Positions 34,127 through 41,358 of a stretch of 64,000 nt of DNA are shown here, one piece after another (the first letter of the stretch is position 1; the number at the start of each line of letters is the position of its first letter). The translations under genes and the position numbers were made by a program. Where the stretch lies: NCBI RefSeq assembly GCF_900110925.1, contig NZ_FOFP01000012.1, forward strand, positions 94,741 through 158,740, in the 5' to 3' direction. The notes beneath the pieces are model-generated. The model did not search any database. It was given only the letters and a program-made list of their open reading frames with translations, and was not told where the DNA came from. Origin of the DNA: Pseudomonas cuatrocienegasensis. Its GTDB lineage: Bacteria > Pseudomonadota > Gammaproteobacteria > Pseudomonadales > Pseudomonadaceae.

Positions 34127-34250
34127 ACGTTCAATGCACTGGAACACTTTATGGTTTGCCGGTCACAACGCGACCCTATGTGTCTTAAAAGTTGTTCGGG
34201 TAGACTCTGGGCACTGCAGCAAATCCGCTGGTTCGTTCGAGGATAGGTTC

Positions 34251-36029
34251 ATGGCTGACTACAAGGCTCCGCTGCGCGACATGCGCTTCGTACTCAATGA
34301 AGTATTCGAGGTTTCCAAGCTGTGGGCCCAGTTGCCGGCCCTGGCCGAGGTGGTGGATGAAGACACCGCCAGCGCTATTCTCGAAGAAGCCGGCAAGGTT
34401 GCTGCTGGCAGCATCGCGCCGCTCAACCGCAGCGGCGACGAAGAAGGCTGCAGCTGGCACGAGGGGGCCGTACGTACCCCGGCCGGCTTTGTCGAGGCCT
34501 ACCGCACCTACGCCGAAGGCGGCTGGGTAGGCGTGGGCGGCGACCCGGAGTTTGGCGGCATGGGCATGCCCAAGGTGATCGGCGCCCAGGTCGAGGAGCT
34601 GGTCAACTCGGCCAACCTGTCGTTCGGCCTGTACCCGATGCTGACTGCCGGCGCCTGCCTGTCGATCCTCAACCACGCCAGCGAAGAGCTGAAGGCGCAG
34701 TACCTGCCGAACATGTACGCCGGCGTCTGGGCAGGCTCCATGTGCCTGACCGAGCCCCACGCCGGCACCGACCTGGGCATCATCCGCACCAAGGCCGAAC
34801 CCCAGGCCGACGGCAGCTACAAGATTTCCGGCACCAAGATCTTTATCACCGGCGGCGAGCACGACCTGACCGAGAACATTATCCACCTGGTGCTGGCCAA
34901 GCTGCCCGACGCGCCGGCTGGCCCGAAAGGTATTTCGCTGTTTCTGGTGCCCAAGGTCATGGTCAATGCCGACGGCTCCCTGGGTGAGCGCAATGCCCTG
35001 AGCTGCGGCTCCATCGAACACAAGATGGGTATCAAGGCCTCGGCCACCTGCGTGATGAACTTCGACGGCGCCACCGGCTGGATCGTCGATGCGCCGAACA
35101 AGGGCCTGGCCGCCATGTTCACCATGATGAACTACGAGCGTCTGGGCGTCGGTATTCAGGGCCTGGCCCTCGGTGAGCGCAGCTACCAGAGCGCGGTCGA
35201 ATACGCCCGTGAGCGCATCCAGAGCCGCGCGCCAACCGGCCCGCAGGCCAAGGACAAAGCCGCTGACCCGATCATCGTGCACCCCGACGTGCGGCGCATG
35301 CTGCTGACCATGAAGGCGCTGAACGAGGGCGGGCGTGCCTTCTCCAGCTATGTGGCGATGCAGCTGGATACCGCCAAGTACAGTGAAGATGCCGCCACCC
35401 GCAAGCGCGCCGATGAACTGGTCGCGCTGCTGACCCCGGTGGCCAAGGCCTTCCTCACCGACATGGCGCTGGAAACCACCGTGCATGGGCAGCAGATTTT
35501 CGGCGGCCATGGCTTTATCCGCGAGTGGGGCCAGGAACAGCTGGTGCGCGACTGCCGTATTACCCAGATCTACGAAGGCACCAACGGCATCCAGGCCCTC
35601 GACCTGGTCGGCCGTAAAGTGGTCGGCAGCGGCGGGGCGTTCTACCAACACTTCGCTGACGAGATCAAAGCCTTCACCGACAGCGCCGACGCCTCGCTGG
35701 CCGAGTTCGTCAATCCGCTGAAAGATGCCATCGCCAATCTGGAGCTGATGACCAGCGATCTGCTGGAGCGCGCCAAGGCCAACCCGAATGAAGTCGGCGC
35801 TGCCTCGGTCGAGTACCTGCAGGTGTTCGGCTACACCGCCTACGCCTACATGTGGGCACTGATGGCGCGCACCGCCCTGGCCAAGCAGGATCAGGACGAC
35901 TTCTACGTCAGCAAGCTGGGCACCGCGCGGTTCTTCTTTGCGCGCCTGTTGCCGCGCATCCATTCCCTGACCGCTTCGGTTAAAGCCGGCAGTGAGTCGT
36001 TGTACCTGCTGGATGCTGCACAGTTCTAA
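34251..36029 (+). CDS. Acyl-CoA dehydrogenase, third paralogue (FadE2-like)
   Basis: This 592-residue member of the same family starts MADYKAPLRDMRF and has MCLTEPHAGTDLGIIRTKA and catalytic Glu442 in YEGTNGIQALDLVGRK. It is the most divergent of the three; by position it may correspond to FadE2 of P. aeruginosa, reported to prefer medium chains. The ATG at 34251 is chosen over the longer frame from 34134, because the shared N-terminus begins there. It has its own leader and terminator, so the three dehydrogenases are separately transcribed. Confidence 0.92.
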   Translation: MADYKAPLRDMRFVLNEVFEVSKLWAQLPALAEVVDEDTASAILEEAGKVAAGSIAPLNRSGDEEGCSWHEGAVRTPAGFVEAYRTYAEGGWVGVGGDPEFGGMGMPKVIGAQVEELVNSANLSFGLYPMLTAGACLSILNHASEELKAQYLPNMYAGVWAGSMCLTEPHAGTDLGIIRTKAEPQADGSYKISGTKIFITGGEHDLTENIIHLVLAKLPDAPAGPKGISLFLVPKVMVNADGSLGERNALSCGSIEHKMGIKASATCVMNFDGATGWIVDAPNKGLAAMFTMMNYERLGVGIQGLALGERSYQSAVEYARERIQSRAPTGPQAKDKAADPIIVHPDVRRMLLTMKALNEGGRAFSSYVAMQLDTAKYSEDAATRKRADELVALLTPVAKAFLTDMALETTVHGQQIFGGHGFIREWGQEQLVRDCRITQIYEGTNGIQALDLVGRKVVGSGGAFYQHFADEIKAFTDSADASLAEFVNPLKDAIANLELMTSDLLERAKANPNEVGAASVEYLQVFGYTAYAYMWALMARTALAKQDQDDFYVSKLGTARFFFARLLPRIHSLTASVKAGSESLYLLDAAQF

Positions 36030-36047
36030 CCGCGCTGCAGTCAACCC

Positions 36048-36078
36048 AAGCCCCGGCCTAAACAGCCGGGGCTTTTTT
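36048..36078 (+). terminator. Terminator after third acyl-CoA dehydrogenase
   Basis: AAGCCCCGGC (36048-36057) and GCCGGGGCTT (36065-36074) form a 10-bp stem with a T-run after it. Confidence 0.93.
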
Positions 36079-36113
36079 GTGCCGCTGCGCTGCTGAAGGC
36101 GCGCAAGCCTGTT

Positions 36114-36174
36114 GTAGGGTGCGCCGCGCGCACCAAGGCCCCGTGGCTGCTGCGGTGCGCACGGCGCACCCTAC
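36114..36174. repeat. GTAGGGTGCGCC palindromic repeat pair
   Basis: A 61-bp copy with two inverted arms, in the long gap between the third dehydrogenase and the hut operon, just after the terminator. Confidence 0.88.
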
Positions 36175-36217
36175 AAAGCCATGCCTTCACTCGCCAGTGC
36201 TGATGCTGGCGGATTTT

Positions 36218-36229
36218 ATGTATATACAT
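36218..36229. promoter_or_regulatory. HutC operator, distal site of hut operon
   Basis: ATGTATATACAT is a perfect 12-base palindrome built on TGTATATACA, the HutC target in Pseudomonas. It lies about 230 bases upstream of the sigma-54 promoter and could act through looping. Confidence 0.65.
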
Positions 36230-36391
36230 TAGCGCCATGCATTCGCATGGGCCTGTGCGTGCTGGACGCTGCCGTTGGTTTGCCGCTGAACAGCCATCCC
36301 GGTGTATGCCTTAGCCCTTGGATATGACGGTTGTTGCGTGGCGGTCATTCTTTGCTGACGAATGGGGTTGACGGCAAGTGGGTCGAATTTT

Positions 36392-36405
36392 ATTGTATAT
36401 ACAAT
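36392..36405. promoter_or_regulatory. HutC operator, proximal site of hut operon
   Basis: ATTGTATATACAAT is a perfect 14-base palindrome with the HutC core. It lies about 45 bases upstream of the -24 element, where a repressor could block activator contact. Confidence 0.75.
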
Positions 36406-36450
36406 TTGGTTCAAAGAGCGTTTCATATCCTCGTTTGCTCTGCGCCTGCT

Positions 36451-36467
36451 TTGGCGCGAGCCGTGCA
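36451..36467 (+). promoter_or_regulatory. Sigma-54 promoter of the hut operon
   Basis: TTGGCGCGAGCCGTGCA has GG-N10-GC spacing and matches the -24/-12 consensus (TTGGCACG-N4-TTGCA) with few changes. Sigma-54 control of the hutU operon, activated by CbrB or NtrC, is known in P. fluorescens. The start should fall near 36478. Confidence 0.75.
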
Positions 36468-36568
36468 TCTTCGGGGGTGGCGACGCTGGCTGGGACATGT
36501 TGCTGCGCAAGGGCGTGACTGCTCTGGAGAGCAACTCCGGATAAGCGATCGTTGGCCACTTCCCTGAC

Positions 36569-36576
36569 AACAATAA
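36569..36576 (+). promoter_or_regulatory. Candidate Crc/Hfq motif in the hut leader
   Basis: AACAATAA fits AAnAAnAA and lies just ahead of AGAGGA (36581-36586), the ribosome-binding site of a short upstream frame. This is the expected position for catabolite repression of histidine use. Confidence 0.5.
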
Positions 36577-36594
36577 ATCCAGAGGAATGCACAG

Positions 36595-36672
36595 ATGACT
36601 GCCTTCACCCAGCATTGCCAAGGCTGCAGCCCGGCACCCCGTTCATTGCGTGTGGAGAGCGGTTATGTCTGA
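36595..36672 (+). CDS. Possible 25-residue leader frame of the hut operon
   Basis: An ATG at 36595 with AGAGGA eight bases upstream opens a 25-codon frame (starting MTAFTQHCQGC) whose TGA stop (36670-36672) overlaps the start of the YjiH gene at 36665. The layout suggests translational coupling from the leader to the first membrane protein, and the candidate Crc motif sits before this frame rather than before YjiH. It has one His and two Cys, so it is not a classical His-run attenuator. Whether it is translated is not known. Confidence 0.4.
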   Translation: MTAFTQHCQGCSPAPRSLRVESGYV

Positions 36673-37990
36673 ACAGATCTCGACACTTACCGGCATGTCC
36701 AAGGGCCGTGCCCTGGCCCGGTTGCTCGGCTACAGCCTGATCGGCCTGCTGCTGTTTTTCGTACCCTTCGAAATTGGCGGGCGCTCGACCATCCTTCTCG
36801 ACCATGCCGCCAGCGCCCTGCAAACCCATGCGCGGCCGCTGGTGATCACTATTGCCATGCTGTTTATGCTCTACGGCGCGCTGCAGCCCTGGCTTAGCGG
36901 CAGCTGGCGCGGCGACCTGACCCGCACCGTATTCAGCGTGCTCAAGGTGTTCGGTCTGCTGATCGGTGTCGCCTATCTCTTCCGTGTCGGGCCTGAAGCG
37001 CTGTACCAGCCGGGCATGCTGCCGTTCCTGTTCGACAAGCTGGTACTCAGCCTGGCGCTGATCGTGCCGCTGGGGGCATTGGCCCTGGTGTTTCTGATCG
37101 GCTTCGGCCTGCTCGAACTGGTCGGCGTGCTGATGCAGCCGGTGATGCGGCCGATCTGGCGCACCCCGGGCAAGTCGGCGATTGATGCCGTGGCCTCGTT
37201 CGTGGGCAGCTACTCGGTGGGCTTGTTGATCACCGACCGCATGTACCAGCAGGGCCATTACAGCGTGCGTGAGGCGGCGATTATCGCCACCGGCTTCTCC
37301 ACGGTGTCGGCGCCTTTTATGGTGATCATCGCCAAGACCCTTGGCCTGATGGAAGTCTGGAACCTGTATTTCTGGAGCGCGATGCTGGTGACCTTTGCCG
37401 TTACCGCCGTCAGTGCGCGCATCTACCCGCTGTCGCGTCTGCCCAGCGAAAGCCGTCCCGAGCCGCAGCTGCAAGCAGGCGAAAGCCGTATCGGCAGCGC
37501 CTGGCGGGCCGGGCTGAGCCAGGCGGCCAGTGCGCCCTCGCTGCTTAGCGCGTTGCGCGAGACCTTTGTCGATGGCCTGCGCATGACCGCCGCGATTCTG
37601 CCGAGCATTCTCGCCGTCGGCCTGCTTGGCTTGCTCGCCGCCAAATACACCCCGCTGTTCGATGCCCTCGGCATGCTGTTCTACCCGCTGACCTGGCTGT
37701 TTGGCCTGAATGAGCCGATGCAGGTGGCCCGCGCCATTTCTTCTGGCCTGGCGGAGATGTTCCTGCCGGCCATGTTGCTGAAAGACGCCGACCTGCTGGT
37801 CAAGTTCGTCACTGCCATCGTCTCGGTGAGCAGCGTGCTGTTTCTCTCGGCCTCGATTCCCTGCGTGCTGGCCACGCGAATTCCCCTGCGTCTGCGCGAC
37901 CTGTTGCTGGTCTGGCTGCAGCGCACGTTCTTAAGCCTGTTGTTCAGCATTCCGCTGGGCTACCTGGCGCTCTACATGGGCTGGCTGTAA
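36665..37990 (+). CDS. YjiH-family membrane protein (nucleoside-recognition domain)
   Basis: This 441-residue inner membrane protein with about ten hydrophobic segments matches the YjiH group, which carries a nucleoside-recognition (gate) domain. The N-terminal region is MSEQIS and a basic stretch; conserved segments include SVGLLITDRMYQQGHYS and VSAPFMVIIAKTLGL. YjiH proteins occur in hut loci of several bacteria; a role in histidine or urocanate transport is suspected but unproven. GGAGAG at 36653-36658 supports ATG 36665. It is the first full gene of the sigma-54 operon. Confidence 0.85.
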   Translation: MSEQISTLTGMSKGRALARLLGYSLIGLLLFFVPFEIGGRSTILLDHAASALQTHARPLVITIAMLFMLYGALQPWLSGSWRGDLTRTVFSVLKVFGLLIGVAYLFRVGPEALYQPGMLPFLFDKLVLSLALIVPLGALALVFLIGFGLLELVGVLMQPVMRPIWRTPGKSAIDAVASFVGSYSVGLLITDRMYQQGHYSVREAAIIATGFSTVSAPFMVIIAKTLGLMEVWNLYFWSAMLVTFAVTAVSARIYPLSRLPSESRPEPQLQAGESRIGSAWRAGLSQAASAPSLLSALRETFVDGLRMTAAILPSILAVGLLGLLAAKYTPLFDALGMLFYPLTWLFGLNEPMQVARAISSGLAEMFLPAMLLKDADLLVKFVTAIVSVSSVLFLSASIPCVLATRIPLRLRDLLLVWLQRTFLSLLFSIPLGYLALYMGWL

Positions 37991-38029
37991 GCCGCCCGCA
38001 CCTGACGATCTGTTGATAAGGAGCCTGCT

Positions 38030-39697
38030 ATGAGCCTTTTCCGTGACACCGAAATCCGCGCCGCCCGTGGCACCACGCTGACCGCCAAAAGCTGGCTGAC
38101 CGAAGCGCCGCTGCGCATGCTGATGAACAACCTCGACCCGGACGTGGCCGAGAACCCCAAGGAGCTGGTGGTGTATGGCGGCATCGGCCGCGCCGCGCGC
38201 AACTGGGAGTGCTACGACAAGATCGTCGAAGTGCTGACCCGCCTGGAAGACAACCAGACCCTGCTGATTCAATCCGGCAAGCCGGTTGGCGTGTTCGAGA
38301 CGCACAAGGACGCGCCGCGCGTGCTGCTGGCCAACTCCAACCTGGTGCCGCACTGGGCCACCTGGGAGCACTTCAACGAGCTGGATGCCAAGGGCCTGGC
38401 CATGTACGGCCAGATGACCGCCGGCAGCTGGATCTATATCGGCAGCCAGGGCATCGTCCAGGGCACCTATGAAACCTTCGTCGAGGCCGGTCGCCAGCAT
38501 TACGGCGGCAACCTCAAAGGTAAGTGGGTGCTGACTGCAGGCCTGGGCGGCATGGGCGGCGCGCAACCATTGGCAGCGACTCTGGCCGGCGCTTGCTCGC
38601 TGAACATCGAGTGCCAGCAGAGCCGTATCGATTTCCGCCTGAAGACCCGCTATGTCGATGAGCAGGCCAGTGATCTGGACGACGCCCTGGCGCGACTCGA
38701 CAAGTACTGCAGCGAAGGCAAGGCCGTGTCCATCGCCCTCTGCGGCAACGCTGCGGAGATTCTGCCGGAGCTTGTACGCCGCGGCGTGCGCCCGGATATG
38801 GTCACCGACCAGACCAGCGCCCACGACCCGCGCCACGGCTACCTGCCAGCCGGCTGGAGCTGGGACGAATACGTGGCCCGCGGCAAAACCGAGGAGGCCG
38901 TGGTGGTCAAGGCCGCCAAGCAGTCCATGGCCGTGCATGTGCGCGCCATGCTGGCCTTCCAGCAGATGGGCGTGCCGACCTTCGACTACGGCAACAATAT
39001 CCGCCAGATGGCCCTTCAGGAGGGCGTGGAAAACGCCTTCGACTTCCCCGGTTTCGTCCCGGCCTATATCCGTCCGCTGTTCTGCCAGGGCATTGGCCCG
39101 TTCCGCTGGGTGGCGCTGTCCGGCGACCCGGAAGACATCTACAAGACCGACGCCAAGGTCAAGGAGCTGATCCCGGATGACGCCCACTTGCACAACTGGC
39201 TGGACATGGCCCGTGAGCGCATCAGCTTCCAGGGCCTGCCGGCGCGTATCTGCTGGGTCGGCCTGAAAGACCGTGCGCGCCTGGCCCAGGCCTTCAACGA
39301 CATGGTCACCAGCGGCGAGCTGAAAGCGCCAATCGTGATCGGCCGCGACCATCTGGATTCCGGCTCGGTGGCCAGCCCCAACCGTGAAACCGAGGCCATG
39401 CAGGACGGCTCCGACGCGGTCTCCGACTGGCCGCTGCTCAACGCCCTGCTGAATACCGCAGGCGGCGCGACCTGGGTGTCGCTGCACCACGGTGGCGGCG
39501 TCGGCATGGGTTACTCGCAGCATTCCGGCGTGGTAATCGTCGCCGACGGCACGACAGAAGCCCGCGCCCGTCTCGGCCGCGTGCTGCGCAACGACCCGGG
39601 CACCGGGGTGATGCGTCACGCCGATGCCGGTTATGACATTGCTGCCGATTGCGCCCGCGAGCAGGGTCTCGACCTACCGATGCTGGGTGGTCGTTAA
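38030..39697 (+). CDS. hutU: Urocanate hydratase
   Basis: This 555-residue NAD-dependent enzyme converts urocanate to imidazolonepropionate, the second step of histidine breakdown. Length and sequence are those of HutU throughout (LRMLMNNLDPDVAENP, GRAARNWECYDKIV, LTAGLGGMGGAQPLA, QGIGPFRWVALSGDPED, HHGGGVGMGYSQHSG). GGAG lies nine bases before the ATG. It follows YjiH by 39 bases in the same operon. Urocanate, its substrate, is the inducer that releases HutC. Confidence 0.98.
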   Translation: MSLFRDTEIRAARGTTLTAKSWLTEAPLRMLMNNLDPDVAENPKELVVYGGIGRAARNWECYDKIVEVLTRLEDNQTLLIQSGKPVGVFETHKDAPRVLLANSNLVPHWATWEHFNELDAKGLAMYGQMTAGSWIYIGSQGIVQGTYETFVEAGRQHYGGNLKGKWVLTAGLGGMGGAQPLAATLAGACSLNIECQQSRIDFRLKTRYVDEQASDLDDALARLDKYCSEGKAVSIALCGNAAEILPELVRRGVRPDMVTDQTSAHDPRHGYLPAGWSWDEYVARGKTEEAVVVKAAKQSMAVHVRAMLAFQQMGVPTFDYGNNIRQMALQEGVENAFDFPGFVPAYIRPLFCQGIGPFRWVALSGDPEDIYKTDAKVKELIPDDAHLHNWLDMARERISFQGLPARICWVGLKDRARLAQAFNDMVTSGELKAPIVIGRDHLDSGSVASPNRETEAMQDGSDAVSDWPLLNALLNTAGGATWVSLHHGGGVGMGYSQHSGVVIVADGTTEARARLGRVLRNDPGTGVMRHADAGYDIAADCAREQGLDLPMLGGR

Positions 39698-39786
39698 CCA
39701 GCTGAAAGAGCGGGTTCGGCGCGGCGAGTAGGGCTCGCGCCGAGCCTGCGCTTCTACCGAGTGCAGTTTGCAGAGGGCCGGCAATA

Positions 39787-41358
39787 ATGAATACAAGTAG
39801 CCGTAAGCGCCTGAATGCCGGGGTCTTTATCCCCGCATTTAGCATCATTCTTCTCGCCGTAATCGTCGGTCTGGTCGACAACGCGGCGCTGGTCAGCGTG
39901 GCCAAGAAAATCTTCTATTTTTCCTTGTCCGACTTCGCCTGGCTCTATCAGCTACTGGCGTTCTCGGCGCTGGCGGTAACCGCGTATATCTTCTGTTCCA
40001 AGGCCGGTGATATTCGCCTGGGCGGGGCGCAGGCCAAGCCGGCGTTTTCCATGGCCTCGACCTTCGCCATGGCCCTGACCGGTGGGATTGCCACCGGGGT
40101 GGTCACCTATTCGGTGAATGAGCCGATCATCTACCTGGGCAATGTCTACGGCGAAATCAGCAACCAATCCTTCGCCGCCGGCAGTGCCGAGGCGGCGGTC
40201 TTCGCCCTGGCGCGCAGCTTCCATAACTGGAGCTTTATCCCCTACGCCATGTATTCGGTGGTGGGCCTGATGATCGGTTATATGCATTACAACCGAAAAC
40301 AGGCGTTCTCCATCTCCTCGGCTCTGGCGCCGGTGCTCGGCCGGCATGGCGAGCGGCCGTGGGTCAAATCACTGATCAACGTGGTGGCGGTGCTGGCGAT
40401 TGCCTTGGGCCTGGCGTCCTCGCTCGGCGCCGGGCTGGCGCTGATCGGCTCGGGTATCGAGTCGCAGTACGGCATCCGCTCGACGCCGGTGACCTGGCTG
40501 GTGCTGACGCTGATCATTTCCGTGGTGTTTATCGCCTCCGCCCTGTCGGGGCTCAAACGCGGTATCCAGTTTCTTTCCTCGGTCAACGCCTACATCTTCT
40601 ACGCCTTTGTGATCGTGTTGCTGATCATCGGCCCGATCAGTTACATCTTCAGCCTGTCGACCACTGCTTTTGGTTACTGGCTGAACAACTTCTTTCTCTG
40701 GTCGTTCGATACCAAGGAGTCCGGCGGCGAGGCCCTGGTGACCTGGTGGACCATGTACGACTGGTCGATCTGGATTGCCTACGCGCCGCTGATGGGGCTG
40801 TTCCTCGCGCGTATTTCCTACGGCCGCACCCTGCGCGAGTTTCTGATCATCAACTGGGTGCTGCCGTCGCTGTTCGGCATCGTCTGGTTCGCCATCTGGG
40901 GTGGCTCGGCGATCAAATGGCAGATGGACGGCACCCTCGACCTGGTGCGAATCGTCACCGAAAACGGCGCAGTCTCCGGGCTCTGGGGCTTCCTGCAGAA
41001 CCTGCCGCTGGCCGTGATTCTGGTGCCTCTGGCGATTTTTACCCTGATCATTTCCTTCGCCACCGCCGCAGATTCCATGACCTCGACCATCGCCTCGATC
41101 TGCACCCACGACATCCGTGCGGATGAAGAGTCGCCGAAGCGGCAGAAGGTTATCTGGGGCGTTTCCATCGCGGCCATTGCCTACATCATGGTGGCCTTCG
41201 GTGGCGGCGCCCAGGGCGTCGAGGGGATCAAGTACCTGGCGGCGGCGGGTGGCTTCACTGTGCTGTTCGTGTTCATTCTGATTGTGGCCTCAGCGGCCCG
41301 GGTATTTGTCTTCGCGGCTGGCGAGCAAGAGCAAGTGAGGGGAGTGGTCCATGAGTAA
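39787..41358 (+). CDS. BCCT-family transporter in the hut operon
   Basis: This 523-residue secondary transporter of the betaine/choline/carnitine type has about 12 helices. The BCCT features include GGIATGVVTYSVNEP, a serine-rich helix around SFATAADSMTSTIASICTHD, and the WWTMYDWSIWIAYAPLMGLF signature region. Its place in the hut operon points to histidine, urocanate or a methylated histidine as substrate; this is inference. The last eight bases overlap the start of the histidase-like gene, so the two are probably translated together. Confidence 0.9.
   Translation: MNTSSRKRLNAGVFIPAFSIILLAVIVGLVDNAALVSVAKKIFYFSLSDFAWLYQLLAFSALAVTAYIFCSKAGDIRLGGAQAKPAFSMASTFAMALTGGIATGVVTYSVNEPIIYLGNVYGEISNQSFAAGSAEAAVFALARSFHNWSFIPYAMYSVVGLMIGYMHYNRKQAFSISSALAPVLGRHGERPWVKSLINVVAVLAIALGLASSLGAGLALIGSGIESQYGIRSTPVTWLVLTLIISVVFIASALSGLKRGIQFLSSVNAYIFYAFVIVLLIIGPISYIFSLSTTAFGYWLNNFFLWSFDTKESGGEALVTWWTMYDWSIWIAYAPLMGLFLARISYGRTLREFLIINWVLPSLFGIVWFAIWGGSAIKWQMDGTLDLVRIVTENGAVSGLWGFLQNLPLAVILVPLAIFTLIISFATAADSMTSTIASICTHDIRADEESPKRQKVIWGVSIAAIAYIMVAFGGGAQGVEGIKYLAAAGGFTVLFVFILIVASAARVFVFAAGEQEQVRGVVHE

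Noticed and set aside
34185..36044. 619-codon minus-strand frame over the third dehydrogenase
   Set aside because: Antisense shadow of a conserved enzyme gene, with the same composition bias.
36484..36503. Second possible sigma-54 site (GGGACATGTTGCTGC)
   Set aside because: The -24 part fits poorly; the site at 36451-36467 has the full GG-N10-GC arrangement with better flanks.
40359..41126. 255-codon plus-strand frame inside the BCCT gene
   Set aside because: Out-of-frame shadow rich in Arg, Asp and Gly, without any start signal.
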